DNA of 64,000 nt, from the NCBI GenBank assembly GCA_965207275.1, contig CBDBMH010000001.1:992001-1056000 (forward strand), written 5' to 3'. The stretch comes from Bin22 sp965207275. GTDB taxonomy: Bacteria; Chloroflexota; Dehalococcoidia; Lucifugimonadales; UBA3495. A program made the translations under genes and the position numbers. Below are positions 18,482-27,232 of this stretch, piece after piece (positions within the stretch are counted from its first letter, which is position 1; every line of letters starts with the position of its first letter). The notes under the pieces were generated by a model. That model had not been told where the DNA came from. It searched no databases and saw nothing but the letters and a program-made list of their open reading frames with translations.

Positions 18482-19237
18482 TTGCCATTGTCAACTCCAC
18501 GCAAGATTGCCATAGCCCTTCTGCTCGCCCTGGGCGTCCTGCTGGTCGCCGCATTCTTTCTGGTCTATTTCCGGGGGAATGATGCGGGCCAGGTGGAACT
18601 GACTTCCCCAGTTGATGAGGGTGGGGCCGGCGCCGCGTCCCGTAGTCCCGAAAATCCTGCAATAGAACCGACGCCACCACAGGTTACCTCAGAAGATGAG
18701 GTAACGGAATTGCGGGTATACGTGGCCGGCGCCGTGAAAAACCCGGGAGTGTACCCACTGGCGGCGGGGGACCGGCTGGTGGACGCGGTGGAGGCCGCCG
18801 ACGGGGCCACGGAAGAAGCAGACCTGGAGGCCGTCAACCTGGCGATGCGGGTGGAGGATGAGGGGTATTACTACATCCCAGCCAGGTCGGCCGGGCCGGC
18901 ATCCAATGTCGATGAGAAGGCCACAGTCGCTTTGCCACCCACCCCGCGATTTCCCCAAGCGGCGACAAACCGGCGCGCTTCCGGATCTCCTGGCGAGGCG
19001 GAAGAGTCCGGTGAAGAAGATGGCGAACCCGCCGCCCTGGTGGACTTGAACACCGCCACCCAAGTCGAACTGGAGACGCTGCCCAGCATCGGGCCGGCAC
19101 GGGCCAGGGCGATCATCGCCTACCGGCAGGAGAGCGGCCCTTTCGCCGCCGTCGATGAAATTACCGCGGTTTCGGGAATAGGGCAGGGCATTCTGGACAA
19201 TCTCCAGGGTCTTATTACCGTGGGCGAGGCGCCTTAG
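18482..19237 (+). CDS. comEA: ComEA-like DNA-binding competence protein
   Basis: A 251-residue membrane-anchored protein. Residues about 7-30 form one membrane helix (KIAIALLLALGVLLVAAFFLV), then an SLBB domain (LRVYVAGAVKNPGVYPL.. DRLVDAVEAADG), a disordered Pro/Glu-rich linker, and a C-terminal helix-hairpin-helix pair (VDLNTATQVELETLPSIG, then ITAVSGIGQGILDNL) that binds double-stranded DNA. This is the classic ComEA order. The start is a TTG (18482 or 18488), with no strong ribosome site. It lies 68 bases before comEC, so both work in DNA uptake. Pilus genes are not in the window. Confidence 0.92.
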   Translation: MPLSTPRKIAIALLLALGVLLVAAFFLVYFRGNDAGQVELTSPVDEGGAGAASRSPENPAIEPTPPQVTSEDEVTELRVYVAGAVKNPGVYPLAAGDRLVDAVEAADGATEEADLEAVNLAMRVEDEGYYYIPARSAGPASNVDEKATVALPPTPRFPQAATNRRASGSPGEAEESGEEDGEPAALVDLNTATQVELETLPSIGPARARAIIAYRQESGPFAAVDEITAVSGIGQGILDNLQGLITVGEAP

Positions 19238-19305
19238 GTCGCCGGCGGACTTATCCCGAATCTTCCAGATAAATACTGCCGAATGACGAACTCAGGCCTG
19301 CCGGC

Positions 19306-21828
19306 ATGAAGCTGACGACACTGGCGGCGGCCTGGCTGGCGGGAATGGCCCTGGCCTATGGGTGGTACGAGGCCGACTCGATGCCCTTGCTGTTGCTGGT
19401 GGGAGTGGCGGCGGCGGTAGCATTGGCCTGCCGTTTGCTGGGGGTTGCCGCCTGGCCTGCCCTGATGGCGGCGGCTTGCCTGCTGGGGCTTTGGCGGTAC
19501 GAAGTATGGCAAGCGGCTCCTCCGCCACTACTAACGGACCATGGGGGGAGTACCCACATCCGGGGCAGGGTTGAAAGCGACCCGGAGGCTACGGCCACCC
19601 GGATCAAGTTCACTCTACAGCTTACGGATATTGGGCGCCCCGGGGTTGGCGGCGAACCCGTCTGGCGGCCCAAAGATTCCAAAGCGCTGGTCTACGCCCA
19701 TCCCCCGGCGGCGTTGGTGGGGCAAAGGGAGTTGCCGTACTTCCGGTACGGGGACCGGGTGGAACTGTCGGGTACACTACAGCAGCCCGAACCCATCGAG
19801 CGGTTCGACTACCCGGCCTACCTGGAGAGCCTGGGCATCTTCGGGATATTCTGGGCGCAGGACGCCGCCATCATTCCCGACACGGGGCCCGATACCGGGC
19901 CTGATACCGGGGGTGATGCCCTGGGTAGCCTTCGGGGCGCGGTGTTCGGCCTGCGCGGTAGCCTGGCCCGGGGCCTGGACAACTCCCTGCCGCCGACGGA
20001 AGGGGCGCTGGCCGAGGCCCTGCTGCTGGGGTTGCGAGGGCAATTGCCCGATTCGGTGAGGGAAGACTTCCGGCAATCAGGCACGTCGCACCTGCTGGCC
20101 ATTTCGGGTCTGCACCTGGGCATCCTGCTGCTGATGACGGTGGGTCTGTTGAACTGGGCGCTGGGCCGGCATACGTGTATTCCCGTGCTACTGGCCCTGG
20201 CAGCAGTGTGGCTGTACGTGCTGGTCAGCGGGGCGCCGGTGTCGGTGGTGCGAGCGGCGTTGATGGGCAGCGTATACCTGGCGGCGCTGGGCCTGGGTCG
20301 GCCCCGGGAGTCGCTGCTGCCGGCCCTGGCGCTGAGCGCGGTGGCGATGACCGCCACGGACCCGGGGGCGGCCTCCCGCATTTCCTTCCAGCTCAGCTTC
20401 GCGGCAATGGCAGGCATTGCGCTGGCCCTGCCCTGGCAGGAGGCCCTGTCCCGCAGCATTGCCGGGCGGTTTGAACGGACGGGCTGGCGGTGGGCGCCAT
20501 TCGGCGGAACCGCAGCGGGGTGGCTGGCGTCGGGTGTCCTGATTTCGGCGGCGGCCACTCTGGCCACCTTTCCCCTGGTGGCCCTGAATTTTGGGAGGCT
20601 GCCCCTGCTGGGAATACCGGCCACCGTCGTGGCAACGCCCCTGCTCCCCTTTGCCCTGGCTGGCGGGCTGGCGTCGGCGGCGGCGGGAATGGTCCATCCC
20701 ACCCTGGGGCAACTGGTGGGTCTGCCCGCGTCGATGCCGTTGATCGCGTTGATGGCGCTGGTGGACGCAGTACCCAAGTGGGCGGTGGAGCTGGATAGGG
20801 TGGATACCGGGTGGCTGTGGGCCTGGTACGGCGTGCTGCTGGGAACGCTGACGCTGGCGGACACGCGATGGTACCGGATTGGCGGGTTGCGGAGATTGAA
20901 TCGAGTTTTGGGCGTGGGCGGAGGACCGACGCAAGCAAACACGGGAGTGGCGCAATCGGGGGCTTACCTGGCCCTGGGCGGAATAGGGCTGGCGCTGGCG
21001 GCAGCCTTGCTTCTCTTGCTAGCGGGGGTGTGGGACAGGGCCGACGGCCGGCTGCACGTTTACTTTCTCGACGTGGGTCAGGGCGACGCCGTTTACATCG
21101 TTACCCCCACGGGGAAGCAGGCGCTGGTGGACGGCGGTCCGGAGTTTGGCGGCGCGGCGCGGGCTCTGTCCGAACGCCTGCCGCCCTGGGACCGCACCCT
21201 CGACCTGGTGGCGTCAACTCACCTGGACGTGGACCACAGCCGGGGCTTGCTGCAGGTTTTGGAACGGTACCAGACGGGGGCCGTAGTCGCGGGATTGCCC
21301 GACCCGGAGAGCCACCTGCACCCCCAGTGGCGAAAGGCGGTGGAGAGGGGGAACCACAGTCTGGTGCACCTGTCCTCAGGCCAGGAACTAACGCTGGACG
21401 AAGGTGTTACCCTGGCTGCGCTGCACCCGCCGGTCGTTCCATTGCGGGGGCCGGCGTGGGATTCCAACAACAACAGCCTGGTGCTGCGCCTTTCCTACGG
21501 CGAGATCAGCTTTCTGTTGACCGGGGATATTGAGGAGGAGGCCGAGCGTTACCTGGCCGGCACGGCGTCGGGCCTGGAGAGCGATGTTCTGAAGGCCGGG
21601 CACCACGGCAGCAGGTCTTCCACCACGGCGGCCTTCCTGCGGGCCGTCGATCCCCGTTGGGCCGTCATTTCCGCCGGGGCGGAAAACCAGTACGGGCACC
21701 CCCACGCCGACGTGGTTGACCGGCTGGAGGATACGGTGGGTGAAACCAATGTTTTCAGCACCGCCACTCAGGGTACGGTACACTTCACCACCGACGGCCA
21801 GCGGTTGTGGGTGGAGACGGAGCGGTGA
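19306..21828 (+). CDS. comEC: ComEC/Rec2 DNA-uptake channel
   Basis: An 840-residue polytopic protein proposed to carry single-stranded DNA across the membrane. The N-terminal part has hydrophobic helices and an OB-like DUF4131 region (residues about 80-170). The competence domain contains LRGQLPDSVREDFRQSGTSH then LLAISGLHLGILL, a family hallmark. The C-terminal metallo-beta-lactamase domain shows YFLDVGQGDAVYI, the metal motif THLDVDHSRG (HxDxDH type), LTGDIEEEAE and KAGHHGSRSSTTAAFL, all kept, so it may be an active nuclease. The ATG at 19306 has a weak ribosome site. It follows comEA and precedes rph by 55 bases. Confidence 0.95.
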   Translation: MKLTTLAAAWLAGMALAYGWYEADSMPLLLLVGVAAAVALACRLLGVAAWPALMAAACLLGLWRYEVWQAAPPPLLTDHGGSTHIRGRVESDPEATATRIKFTLQLTDIGRPGVGGEPVWRPKDSKALVYAHPPAALVGQRELPYFRYGDRVELSGTLQQPEPIERFDYPAYLESLGIFGIFWAQDAAIIPDTGPDTGPDTGGDALGSLRGAVFGLRGSLARGLDNSLPPTEGALAEALLLGLRGQLPDSVREDFRQSGTSHLLAISGLHLGILLLMTVGLLNWALGRHTCIPVLLALAAVWLYVLVSGAPVSVVRAALMGSVYLAALGLGRPRESLLPALALSAVAMTATDPGAASRISFQLSFAAMAGIALALPWQEALSRSIAGRFERTGWRWAPFGGTAAGWLASGVLISAAATLATFPLVALNFGRLPLLGIPATVVATPLLPFALAGGLASAAAGMVHPTLGQLVGLPASMPLIALMALVDAVPKWAVELDRVDTGWLWAWYGVLLGTLTLADTRWYRIGGLRRLNRVLGVGGGPTQANTGVAQSGAYLALGGIGLALAAALLLLLAGVWDRADGRLHVYFLDVGQGDAVYIVTPTGKQALVDGGPEFGGAARALSERLPPWDRTLDLVASTHLDVDHSRGLLQVLERYQTGAVVAGLPDPESHLHPQWRKAVERGNHSLVHLSSGQELTLDEGVTLAALHPPVVPLRGPAWDSNNNSLVLRLSYGEISFLLTGDIEEEAERYLAGTASGLESDVLKAGHHGSRSSTTAAFLRAVDPRWAVISAGAENQYGHPHADVVDRLEDTVGETNVFSTATQGTVHFTTDGQRLWVETER

Positions 21829-21852
21829 TGATTCAAACCCGGTTTGAGTTAG

Positions 21853-21858
21853 TATAAT
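21853..21858 (+). promoter_or_regulatory. Candidate -10 box for rph
   Basis: A perfect TATAAT lies 25 bases before the GTG start of rph, in the short gap after comEC. No clear -35 is visible. It suggests that rph has its own promoter besides any read-through from comEA-comEC. Confidence 0.45.
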
Positions 21859-21883
21859 TGGCAGCAAGCAACAAAGGGCACAG

Positions 21884-22627
21884 GTGAGTAATTTGGCAAG
21901 ACTTGACGGACGGCGGTGGGACGAGCCCCGTCCCATTACCATAACCCCGGGCTACCAGCGGTTCGCAGAGGGTTCGGCGCTGATTGAAACAGGGCTGACC
22001 CGGGTGCTGTGCGCCGCGTCGCTGGAGGAGCGGGTGCCCCCGTTCCTGCGAGGCCAGGGACGGGGATGGGTTACGGCCGAGTACAACATGCTTCCCCGCT
22101 CCACCAACACGCGCACCGCCCGGGACCGAGATGCGGGGAGAATCAGCGGCCGTTCCCAGGAAATCCAGCGGCTCATCGGGCGCGCCCTGCGGTCGGTAAC
22201 GGATATGGAGGCCCTGGGCGAGCGTACCGTTACAATCGACTGCGACGTGCTGCAGGCCGACGGGGGCACTCGCACCGCGTCCATTACCGGGGCCTACGTG
22301 GCCCTGCGCCAGGCGATGCAGGCGCTGGTGGACAACCGGGCGCTGCGCCGGGCGCCCCTGCACAGCGGGGTGGCAGCCGTGAGCGTGGGCCTTGTGGAGG
22401 GCGACCTGCTGCTGGACCTGTGCTACCAGGAGGACTTTGACGCGCAGGTTGACTTCAACGTGGTGATGACGGACCGGGGGCAACTGGTGGAATTGCAGGG
22501 AGCCACCGAGGGCGCACCTTTCCCCCGCCACCGGGCGGAGGAGGCGCTGGCCCTGGCGGCGAGGGGCATGGAACCGTTGTTCGCGGCGCAGAGAGCGGCG
22601 TTACGGGAGGCGGGGGTCAAGGGTTGA
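21884..22627 (+). CDS. rph: Ribonuclease PH
   Basis: A 247-residue phosphorolytic exoribonuclease that trims tRNA 3' ends. Family motifs are present: the opening RLDGRRWDEPRPITITPGYQ, the RNA-binding region GRGWVTAEYNMLPRSTNTR, GRSQEIQRLIGRALR, TVTIDCDVLQADGGTRTASI and the phosphate-site region DLCYQEDFDAQVDFNVVM. The length is typical (about 240). The start is GTG at 21884 with AAAGG upstream. Its last 11 bases overlap the convergent hicB-like gene. Confidence 0.96.
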   Translation: MSNLARLDGRRWDEPRPITITPGYQRFAEGSALIETGLTRVLCAASLEERVPPFLRGQGRGWVTAEYNMLPRSTNTRTARDRDAGRISGRSQEIQRLIGRALRSVTDMEALGERTVTIDCDVLQADGGTRTASITGAYVALRQAMQALVDNRALRRAPLHSGVAAVSVGLVEGDLLLDLCYQEDFDAQVDFNVVMTDRGQLVELQGATEGAPFPRHRAEEALALAARGMEPLFAAQRAALREAGVKG

Positions 22628-22835
22628 CGATCATCGGTTTTACCGGGTCCACGCCGTCTTCGAGGCAAGACTCCAGGTAAATGTCCACCGACAGGCAGAA
22701 CTCCATGTAAAGCTGCTCTTCATTATCTGATTCGAAGGTTACTATGGAGTAGGGCCCGGAGTTTGTTACATATCCGCAGTAGACCCTTTCGACATCGTCA
22801 AATTCTACTTCCGCTATGTATCCCTTGTATTCCAT
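22617..22835 (-). CDS. hicB: HicB-like antitoxin lacking the DNA-binding domain
   Basis: A 72-residue protein matching the partial RNase-H fold of HicB: YKGYIAEVEFDDVERVYCGYV, then YSIVTFESDNEEQLYMEF and YLESCLEDGVDPVKP. Full-length HicB usually continues for about 40 residues into a ribbon-helix-helix or HTH domain; here it stops right after VKPMIVNP. The stop lies within the end of convergent rph, an 11-base overlap. The start ATG at 22835 overlaps the stop of the hicA-like gene (TGATG), so the pair is coupled. It should neutralise the toxin, but autoregulation by DNA binding is unlikely. Confidence 0.8.
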   Translation of the reverse strand: MEYKGYIAEVEFDDVERVYCGYVTNSGPYSIVTFESDNEEQLYMEFCLSVDIYLESCLEDGVDPVKPMIVNP

Positions 22836-23095
22836 CAGGGTGTAACTCCCAGGGCGACGAGAAAATCGCGCAGTTTCCGCACTGCCGGTCTAACCAGGTG
22901 TGGCCGCGGGTGGGGTCGATGCAGGACAACCCTTTCCCGGCCCTTCCGCACTAACACCCGCGACCCCGCGCGCTCCACGACTTCGATATCGAGCGCTGTC
23001 AGCAGCGATTCTACCTCCGCCCAGCGTATATCTGAGGGTGTCGGAGTCTCGGACATCCTTTCGAGTGTACGCCGGTGCCTTGAGCTTAAGTACAT
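22835..23095 (-). CDS. hicA: HicA-like toxin (mRNA interferase type)
   Basis: Up to 86 residues with the HicA double-stranded-RNA-binding fold: WAEVESLLTALDIEVVERAGSRV, then VLHRPHP, then VRKLRDFLVALGVTP. It is the subfamily with GSRV in place of the GSH motif and a HRPHP motif that may supply the catalytic His. The start is either the ATG at 23095 (86 residues) or at 23056 (73 residues, closer to family length); neither has an ideal ribosome site. It precedes hicB, the standard hicAB order. Confidence 0.82.
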   Translation of the reverse strand: MYLSSRHRRTLERMSETPTPSDIRWAEVESLLTALDIEVVERAGSRVLVRKGRERVVLHRPHPRPHLVRPAVRKLRDFLVALGVTP

Positions 23096-23124
23096 TTTAT
23101 ACCGAAATGGGAGGGAGAGGGTTT

Positions 23125-25812
23125 TTACGTTGCTGACGGTTCTACCTTCGCTCCTTCGCTGTCCAGCAGGACTACCGGCAGGTCCAGCTCGCGCAGGCCC
23201 GGCTCTACGGCGGAGCGATCGCCCACTACCAGGATGTTCAGGCCATCGGGATGCACTCTTTCGGCGCCTGCCCGCCTTACGTCGTCCAGGGCTATGGCGG
23301 TTACGCGGTCGCGATAGGTCTGGAAGTAGTCGTCGGGGAGGCCGTGCTGGAGCAGGTTGATTACCTGGGCCAGCACTTGCCCCGGCCGTTCAAAGCCGGC
23401 GGGGTAGCCCAGCATCATTCCCGCCCGGGCGGCTTCCAGTTCATCGTCGGTTACGGGACGGTCGGCGTGAATGTCCTGGAACTCCTTGAGGGTTTCAACC
23501 ACCGATTCCCTGGTAACGTCGGTCTGGACGCTGCCGCCGGCCACCAGCAGGGAAGGTTCCCGGAACCAGGAAATGCCCGAGTGGAAACCGTAGCTGTAGC
23601 CCTTGTCCTGGCGCAGGTTCTGGTTCAGGCGGGCGGAAAACTGGCCGCCGAAGCAGAAGTTGAGCAGGGTCAGGGCCCCGTAGTCGTCGTGGCCTCGGGG
23701 GACGGTAACGTGGCCGGCGCGTATGACGGACTGGGCGGCGCCCGGCTTGTCCACCAGGTAGATGGTGGTGGACCGGGCCGCTAGATCTCCGTCTGCGGCC
23801 GAGGAGACAGGGGACGGAACTCCCGCGGGCGTGTCCGTCCAGTCGCCGAAGGTTTTCTCCGCCTGTTCCACCACATCGTCCAGGCTTACATCGCCCACCA
23901 CCACCAGGTTTGCCCGAGAGGGGCTGAAGGTGGCGCGGAAGTGAGTTTCCAGGTCGGAACGGATGAAGGCCGCCACCGAGTCTTCGGTGCCAAGGGAGGG
24001 GTGGCCGTAGCGGGAGTCGGGGCCGAAAACCAGGCCGGGCATTATCCGCTCCGCCACGAAGGTGGGGTCATCCTTGCCCCGGCGGATGTCGGTCAGGTGC
24101 TCCCGCCGCACCCGCTCAATTTCGTGCTCCGGGAAGGTCGGGTTGCGGGCCACGTCGGCCATCAGTTCCAGGGCCGTGCTCCAGTGCTTGCTCAGGGTCT
24201 CGGTGGACAGCAGGCTGACTTCCTTGCGGGTCTCGGTGGACAGGCGGGAACCGATGAACTCAAAGGCGTTGGCTACGTCCTGGCTGGAACGGGTGGTGGT
24301 GCCTTCGGGCAGCAGCTGGGTGGTAAAGGATGCCAGGCCGGGCAGGCCCACCGGGTCGGTGACGGCGCCGGCCTGCACCATGAGGGAGAAGGCGACGATG
24401 GGTACGCTTTTCTTTTCGACCACCGTTACCCGCAGGCCGTTGGCCAGGGTACGGTGGACGGGTACCGGGGGCGTGAATTCCGGTTCTTCGGCGGCGGGCG
24501 GCATTACGGTGCGGTCCAGGCCGTTGGTGGAGGCCGCCTGCAGGGGGTTTTCGGGCAGCACCCGCATCCGCACCTGCCGCTGGTCCAGCACCTGCCGGCC
24601 CACCCGCAGGATGTCTTCGGGTTCCACCGCCAGGTATTTTTCCAGGCCGGTGTTGATCATATTGGGGTCGCCGTAGAAGACGTTGTAGTGGTTAAGCACG
24701 TCAGCCCTCCCACCAAAGCCGCCGATACGGGCCAGTTGGCGGAAATGGGAGCTTTCCAGCCGGTTGCGGGCCCGCTGCAGCTCTTCGTCCGTGGGTCCTC
24801 CCCCGGCGGACCAAATGCGGGCGATCTCCGCATCGACGGCGGCCTCCACCTCGTCCAGGGAATGGCCGGCCGCCGCGGTAACGTCAACTATGAACTGGCC
24901 TGCAATCTCCGCCGAATAGTTGCGCACGCCTACGCTCTGGGCAATCTGCTGGTCGTAAACCAGGGAGCGGTAGAGGCGGGAGCTTTGGCCGTCGGCCAGC
25001 ACGGCCCGCAGCATTTCCAAAGCCCCTTCGTCCGGGTCGTTGTCGGGCAGGGAGGGCCAGACGATATAAAGGCGGGGCAGGGACACCCGGTCCCGCATTT
25101 CCAGTTCCACCCGGCCGGCCAAGCCCGAGTCGAAGCGGCCGATGCGGCGCACCGCAGGGCCAGGCGACAGGTCGCCAAAGTAGCGGTTGACCAGCTCCAG
25201 GGTCTCATCCCGCCGGATGTCGCCGGCGATGGCCAGGCTGGCGTTGGAGGGAGAGTAGAACCGTCGGAAGAAGTCCTTGATGTCATCCAGGCTGGCGGCG
25301 TCCAGGTCTTCCTGGGAGCCGATGGTCATCCAGTGGTAGGGGTGGGGAAGGGGAAAGACGGCTTCCTGGATGTTCCACTGGGCCATTCCGTAGGGCCGGT
25401 TCTCGTAGCTCTGGCGGCGTTCGTTTTTCACCACGTCGCGCTGGACCTCGAACCGATTCTGGTCCAGGGCGTCCAGCAGGAAGCCCATGCGGTCCGATTC
25501 CAGCCACAGGGCCAGTTCCAGGTAGTTGGAAGGCACGTCTTCCCAGTAGTTGGTGCGGTCGGGGTTGGTGGAGCCGTTCAGGTTGGCTCCTACCTTCTGC
25601 AGGGGTTCAAAGTGGCTGCTGTTGTGGTGGCCGGAACCTTCGAACATGACGTGCTCGAACAGGTGGGCAAAGCCGGTGCGGCCGGGTACTTCGTTCTTGG
25701 AGCCAACGTGGTACCAGACGTTGACCGATGCCAGCGGGATAGAATGGTCTTCGTGGAGGATAACGTCCAAACCATTGGAGAGGGTGACCTTTTCGTAGGC
25801 GATGGAGACCAT
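23125..25812 (-). CDS. Two-domain M16 (insulinase/pitrilysin) zinc peptidase
   Basis: An 895-residue tandem M16 peptidase. The first half carries the inverted zinc motif HLFEH in GFAHLFEHVMFEGSG near residue 60, with the distal Glu expected in the following helix (ERRQSYENRPYG region). The second half (from about residue 450, LANGLRVTVVEKKSVPIVAFSLM) repeats the fold without HxxEH and should close the clam-shell. The absence of a signal peptide suggests a cytoplasmic enzyme, although exported relatives exist. The ATG at 25812 follows CGGAG at 8 bases; a TTG at 25830 is less likely. An extended -10-like TGTTAGAAT lies on the complement of 25852-25860. Confidence 0.93.
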   Translation of the reverse strand: MVSIAYEKVTLSNGLDVILHEDHSIPLASVNVWYHVGSKNEVPGRTGFAHLFEHVMFEGSGHHNSSHFEPLQKVGANLNGSTNPDRTNYWEDVPSNYLELALWLESDRMGFLLDALDQNRFEVQRDVVKNERRQSYENRPYGMAQWNIQEAVFPLPHPYHWMTIGSQEDLDAASLDDIKDFFRRFYSPSNASLAIAGDIRRDETLELVNRYFGDLSPGPAVRRIGRFDSGLAGRVELEMRDRVSLPRLYIVWPSLPDNDPDEGALEMLRAVLADGQSSRLYRSLVYDQQIAQSVGVRNYSAEIAGQFIVDVTAAAGHSLDEVEAAVDAEIARIWSAGGGPTDEELQRARNRLESSHFRQLARIGGFGGRADVLNHYNVFYGDPNMINTGLEKYLAVEPEDILRVGRQVLDQRQVRMRVLPENPLQAASTNGLDRTVMPPAAEEPEFTPPVPVHRTLANGLRVTVVEKKSVPIVAFSLMVQAGAVTDPVGLPGLASFTTQLLPEGTTTRSSQDVANAFEFIGSRLSTETRKEVSLLSTETLSKHWSTALELMADVARNPTFPEHEIERVRREHLTDIRRGKDDPTFVAERIMPGLVFGPDSRYGHPSLGTEDSVAAFIRSDLETHFRATFSPSRANLVVVGDVSLDDVVEQAEKTFGDWTDTPAGVPSPVSSAADGDLAARSTTIYLVDKPGAAQSVIRAGHVTVPRGHDDYGALTLLNFCFGGQFSARLNQNLRQDKGYSYGFHSGISWFREPSLLVAGGSVQTDVTRESVVETLKEFQDIHADRPVTDDELEAARAGMMLGYPAGFERPGQVLAQVINLLQHGLPDDYFQTYRDRVTAIALDDVRRAGAERVHPDGLNILVVGDRSAVEPGLRELDLPVVLLDSEGAKVEPSAT

Positions 25813-25851
25813 ACAAATACTCCGTTTCAATAAGCAGTTAGAGCCTGCCCA

Positions 25852-25860
25852 ATTCTAACA
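25852..25860 (-). promoter_or_regulatory. Extended -10 promoter for the M16 peptidase gene
   Basis: TGTTAGAAT on the complement lies 40 bases before the ATG at 25812. Matching TGCTAGAAT boxes occur upstream of the gene leaving the left edge (complement of 51-59) and of the gene at 32517 (complement of 32571-32579). Confidence 0.45.
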
Positions 25861-26193
25861 CAGGGGGATCGGTCCGCCCGGGCAGCGCCACATTGGTTGG
25901 GGGCAATCGCGCCTCAACCAAATGGGGCGCGAAGCCCTGCGGCCTGGCCCAGGAAAATTCTACCAAAGCATCGAACCGGCGCTCTTGAGGCGCTCTAGAG
26001 AATCAAAACCTGGTATTTGGGCCTGGTATTTGGGCCTGGTATTTGGGAACGATTCCAGGCCTTTCGGCAAGCACAGGGGTCCGCCCGCCGTGGCGGACCC
26101 CTGGCGGGGGTGGCATGACTCTTCCCTTCCGAATGTTGGCCGGCCATAGGACAAAGCTAGAATGGGAATGCGCTGGCTCCCAACGCTTCTTTC
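25861..26193. other. Intergenic region with three 13-bp tandem units
   Basis: No gene is supported. CCTGGTATTTGGG is repeated three times without gaps at 26009-26047. A CAATCGCGCC motif of the dispersed family lies at 25904-25913. The stretch GGCGGACCCCTGGCGGG (26092-26108) also occurs at 3961-3977, linking this gap to the repeat-rich desert. Confidence 0.65.
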
Positions 26194-26222
26194 TTGAACG
26201 ACTCCTTGAATTGATATATCAT
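26194..26222 (+). promoter_or_regulatory. Promoter of argF
   Basis: TTGAAC at 26194-26199 and TATCAT at 26217-26222 are separated by 17 bases, a good sigma-70-type promoter. The expected start of transcription gives a leader of about 17 bases, with GGAGAGAAGG before the ATG at 26246. Confidence 0.65.
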
Positions 26223-26245
26223 TGCGCCGCCGGAGAGAAGGAATC

Positions 26246-27169
26246 ATGCCAAGCAATCGTCATTTACTGTCAGTTACCGACCTTAGCGCTCAGGAAACCG
26301 GTTCCCTGATAGGGCGGGCCCTGGCAATGAAGCAACCCGACCAGGGCGGCGCGGCCAAAGCCCTGGAGGGCAAGAGCGTGGCCCTGCTGTTCGAGAAGCC
26401 ATCGCTGCGCACCAAGGTCAGCTTCATGGTGGGAATCCAGGAAATGGGTGGTTATTCGCTGTACCTGGGGCCGGAAGAGGTTGGACTGGGGACCAGGGAG
26501 CCGGTGTCCGACGTGGCGAGGGTGCTGTCGGGATACGTGGACTGCATCGTGGCGCGGGTCAACTCCCACCGCAGCCTGGAGGAACTGGCCGAGTACGGCA
26601 GCGTACCGGTGATCAACGCCCTGTCCGACTGGGAGCACCCCTGCCAGATAATGGCCGACCTGGTGACGGTGGCGGAGCACCAGGGCGAGCTGGCAGGCCG
26701 AAAGCTGGCCTTCATCGGCGACGGCAACAACGTGGCCCGCAGCCTGTGCCTGGCCTTGCCGGCGGTGGGCATGAACTTTGCCATCGCATCGCCCATGGGC
26801 TACACCCTGGAGGACTCAACGCTGCAAAGGGCCGCGGGGATTGGCGGCGACAGCGGAGCTGTTGAGTCGGTGAGGGAACCCACGGAAGCGGTAAAGAACG
26901 CCGACATTGTCTATACCGACGTGTGGACCAGCATGGGAGACGAGGCAGAACGGTACGCCCGGTTGGAGGCGTTCCAGGGTTACACGGTAGACCCGGGGCT
27001 GGTGCGTCAGGCCAAGCCCACCGCCAGTTTCATGCACGATATGCCCGCCCATTACGGTGAAGAAGTGTCGCCGGGAATGCTGGAGCACCCCCAGTCCGTA
27101 GCCTACGCCCAGGCGCACAACCGCAAACACGCGCAGAAAGCCGTGCTTGAGTTCCTGCTCAGCCAGTAA
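26246..27169 (+). CDS. argF: Ornithine carbamoyltransferase (transcarbamylase family)
   Basis: A 307-residue carbamoyltransferase that makes citrulline from ornithine and carbamoyl phosphate in arginine synthesis. The carbamoyl-phosphate site is EKPSLRTKVSF (E. coli has STRTR), followed by HPCQ in DWEHPCQIMADLVTV and KLAFIGDGNNVARS. The ornithine-side motif, HCLPAH in most ornithine enzymes, reads HDMPAHYGEEV, so the usual Cys is Asp. Length and overall order fit ArgF; a related transcarbamylase with another acceptor is possible. No other arg gene is adjacent. The ATG at 26246 has a strong purine-rich ribosome site. Confidence 0.88.
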   Translation: MPSNRHLLSVTDLSAQETGSLIGRALAMKQPDQGGAAKALEGKSVALLFEKPSLRTKVSFMVGIQEMGGYSLYLGPEEVGLGTREPVSDVARVLSGYVDCIVARVNSHRSLEELAEYGSVPVINALSDWEHPCQIMADLVTVAEHQGELAGRKLAFIGDGNNVARSLCLALPAVGMNFAIASPMGYTLEDSTLQRAAGIGGDSGAVESVREPTEAVKNADIVYTDVWTSMGDEAERYARLEAFQGYTVDPGLVRQAKPTASFMHDMPAHYGEEVSPGMLEHPQSVAYAQAHNRKHAQKAVLEFLLSQ

Positions 27170-27203
27170 TTTTTCCACGAAGGACACGAAGAAGCACGAA
27201 GGG
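27170..27203. repeat. Left inverted repeat of the GxxExxY cassette
   Basis: 34 bases beginning TTTTTCCACGAAGGACACG, one base after the argF stop codon. The reverse complement of 27601-27634 matches it at 28 of 34 positions. The pair brackets a decayed GxxExxY gene. Confidence 0.7.
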
Positions 27204-27232
27204 ACTCTTGAGAAAGGCGGATGGCCAATTGA

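Noticed and set aside
22040..22440. Frame-shifted overlapping gene inside rph
   Set aside because: Arg/Gly/Pro-rich shadow translation with no motif.
23941..25833. Long open frame on the plus strand, 630 codons, antisense to the M16 peptidase gene
   Set aside because: Composition is that of a shadow frame of a GC-rich gene (many Gly/Val/Gln/His), with no motif. The opposite strand has a full peptidase with HxxEH.
26009..26047. Possible CRISPR or direct-repeat array
   Set aside because: The 13-bp units are contiguous with no spacers, and no cas gene is near.
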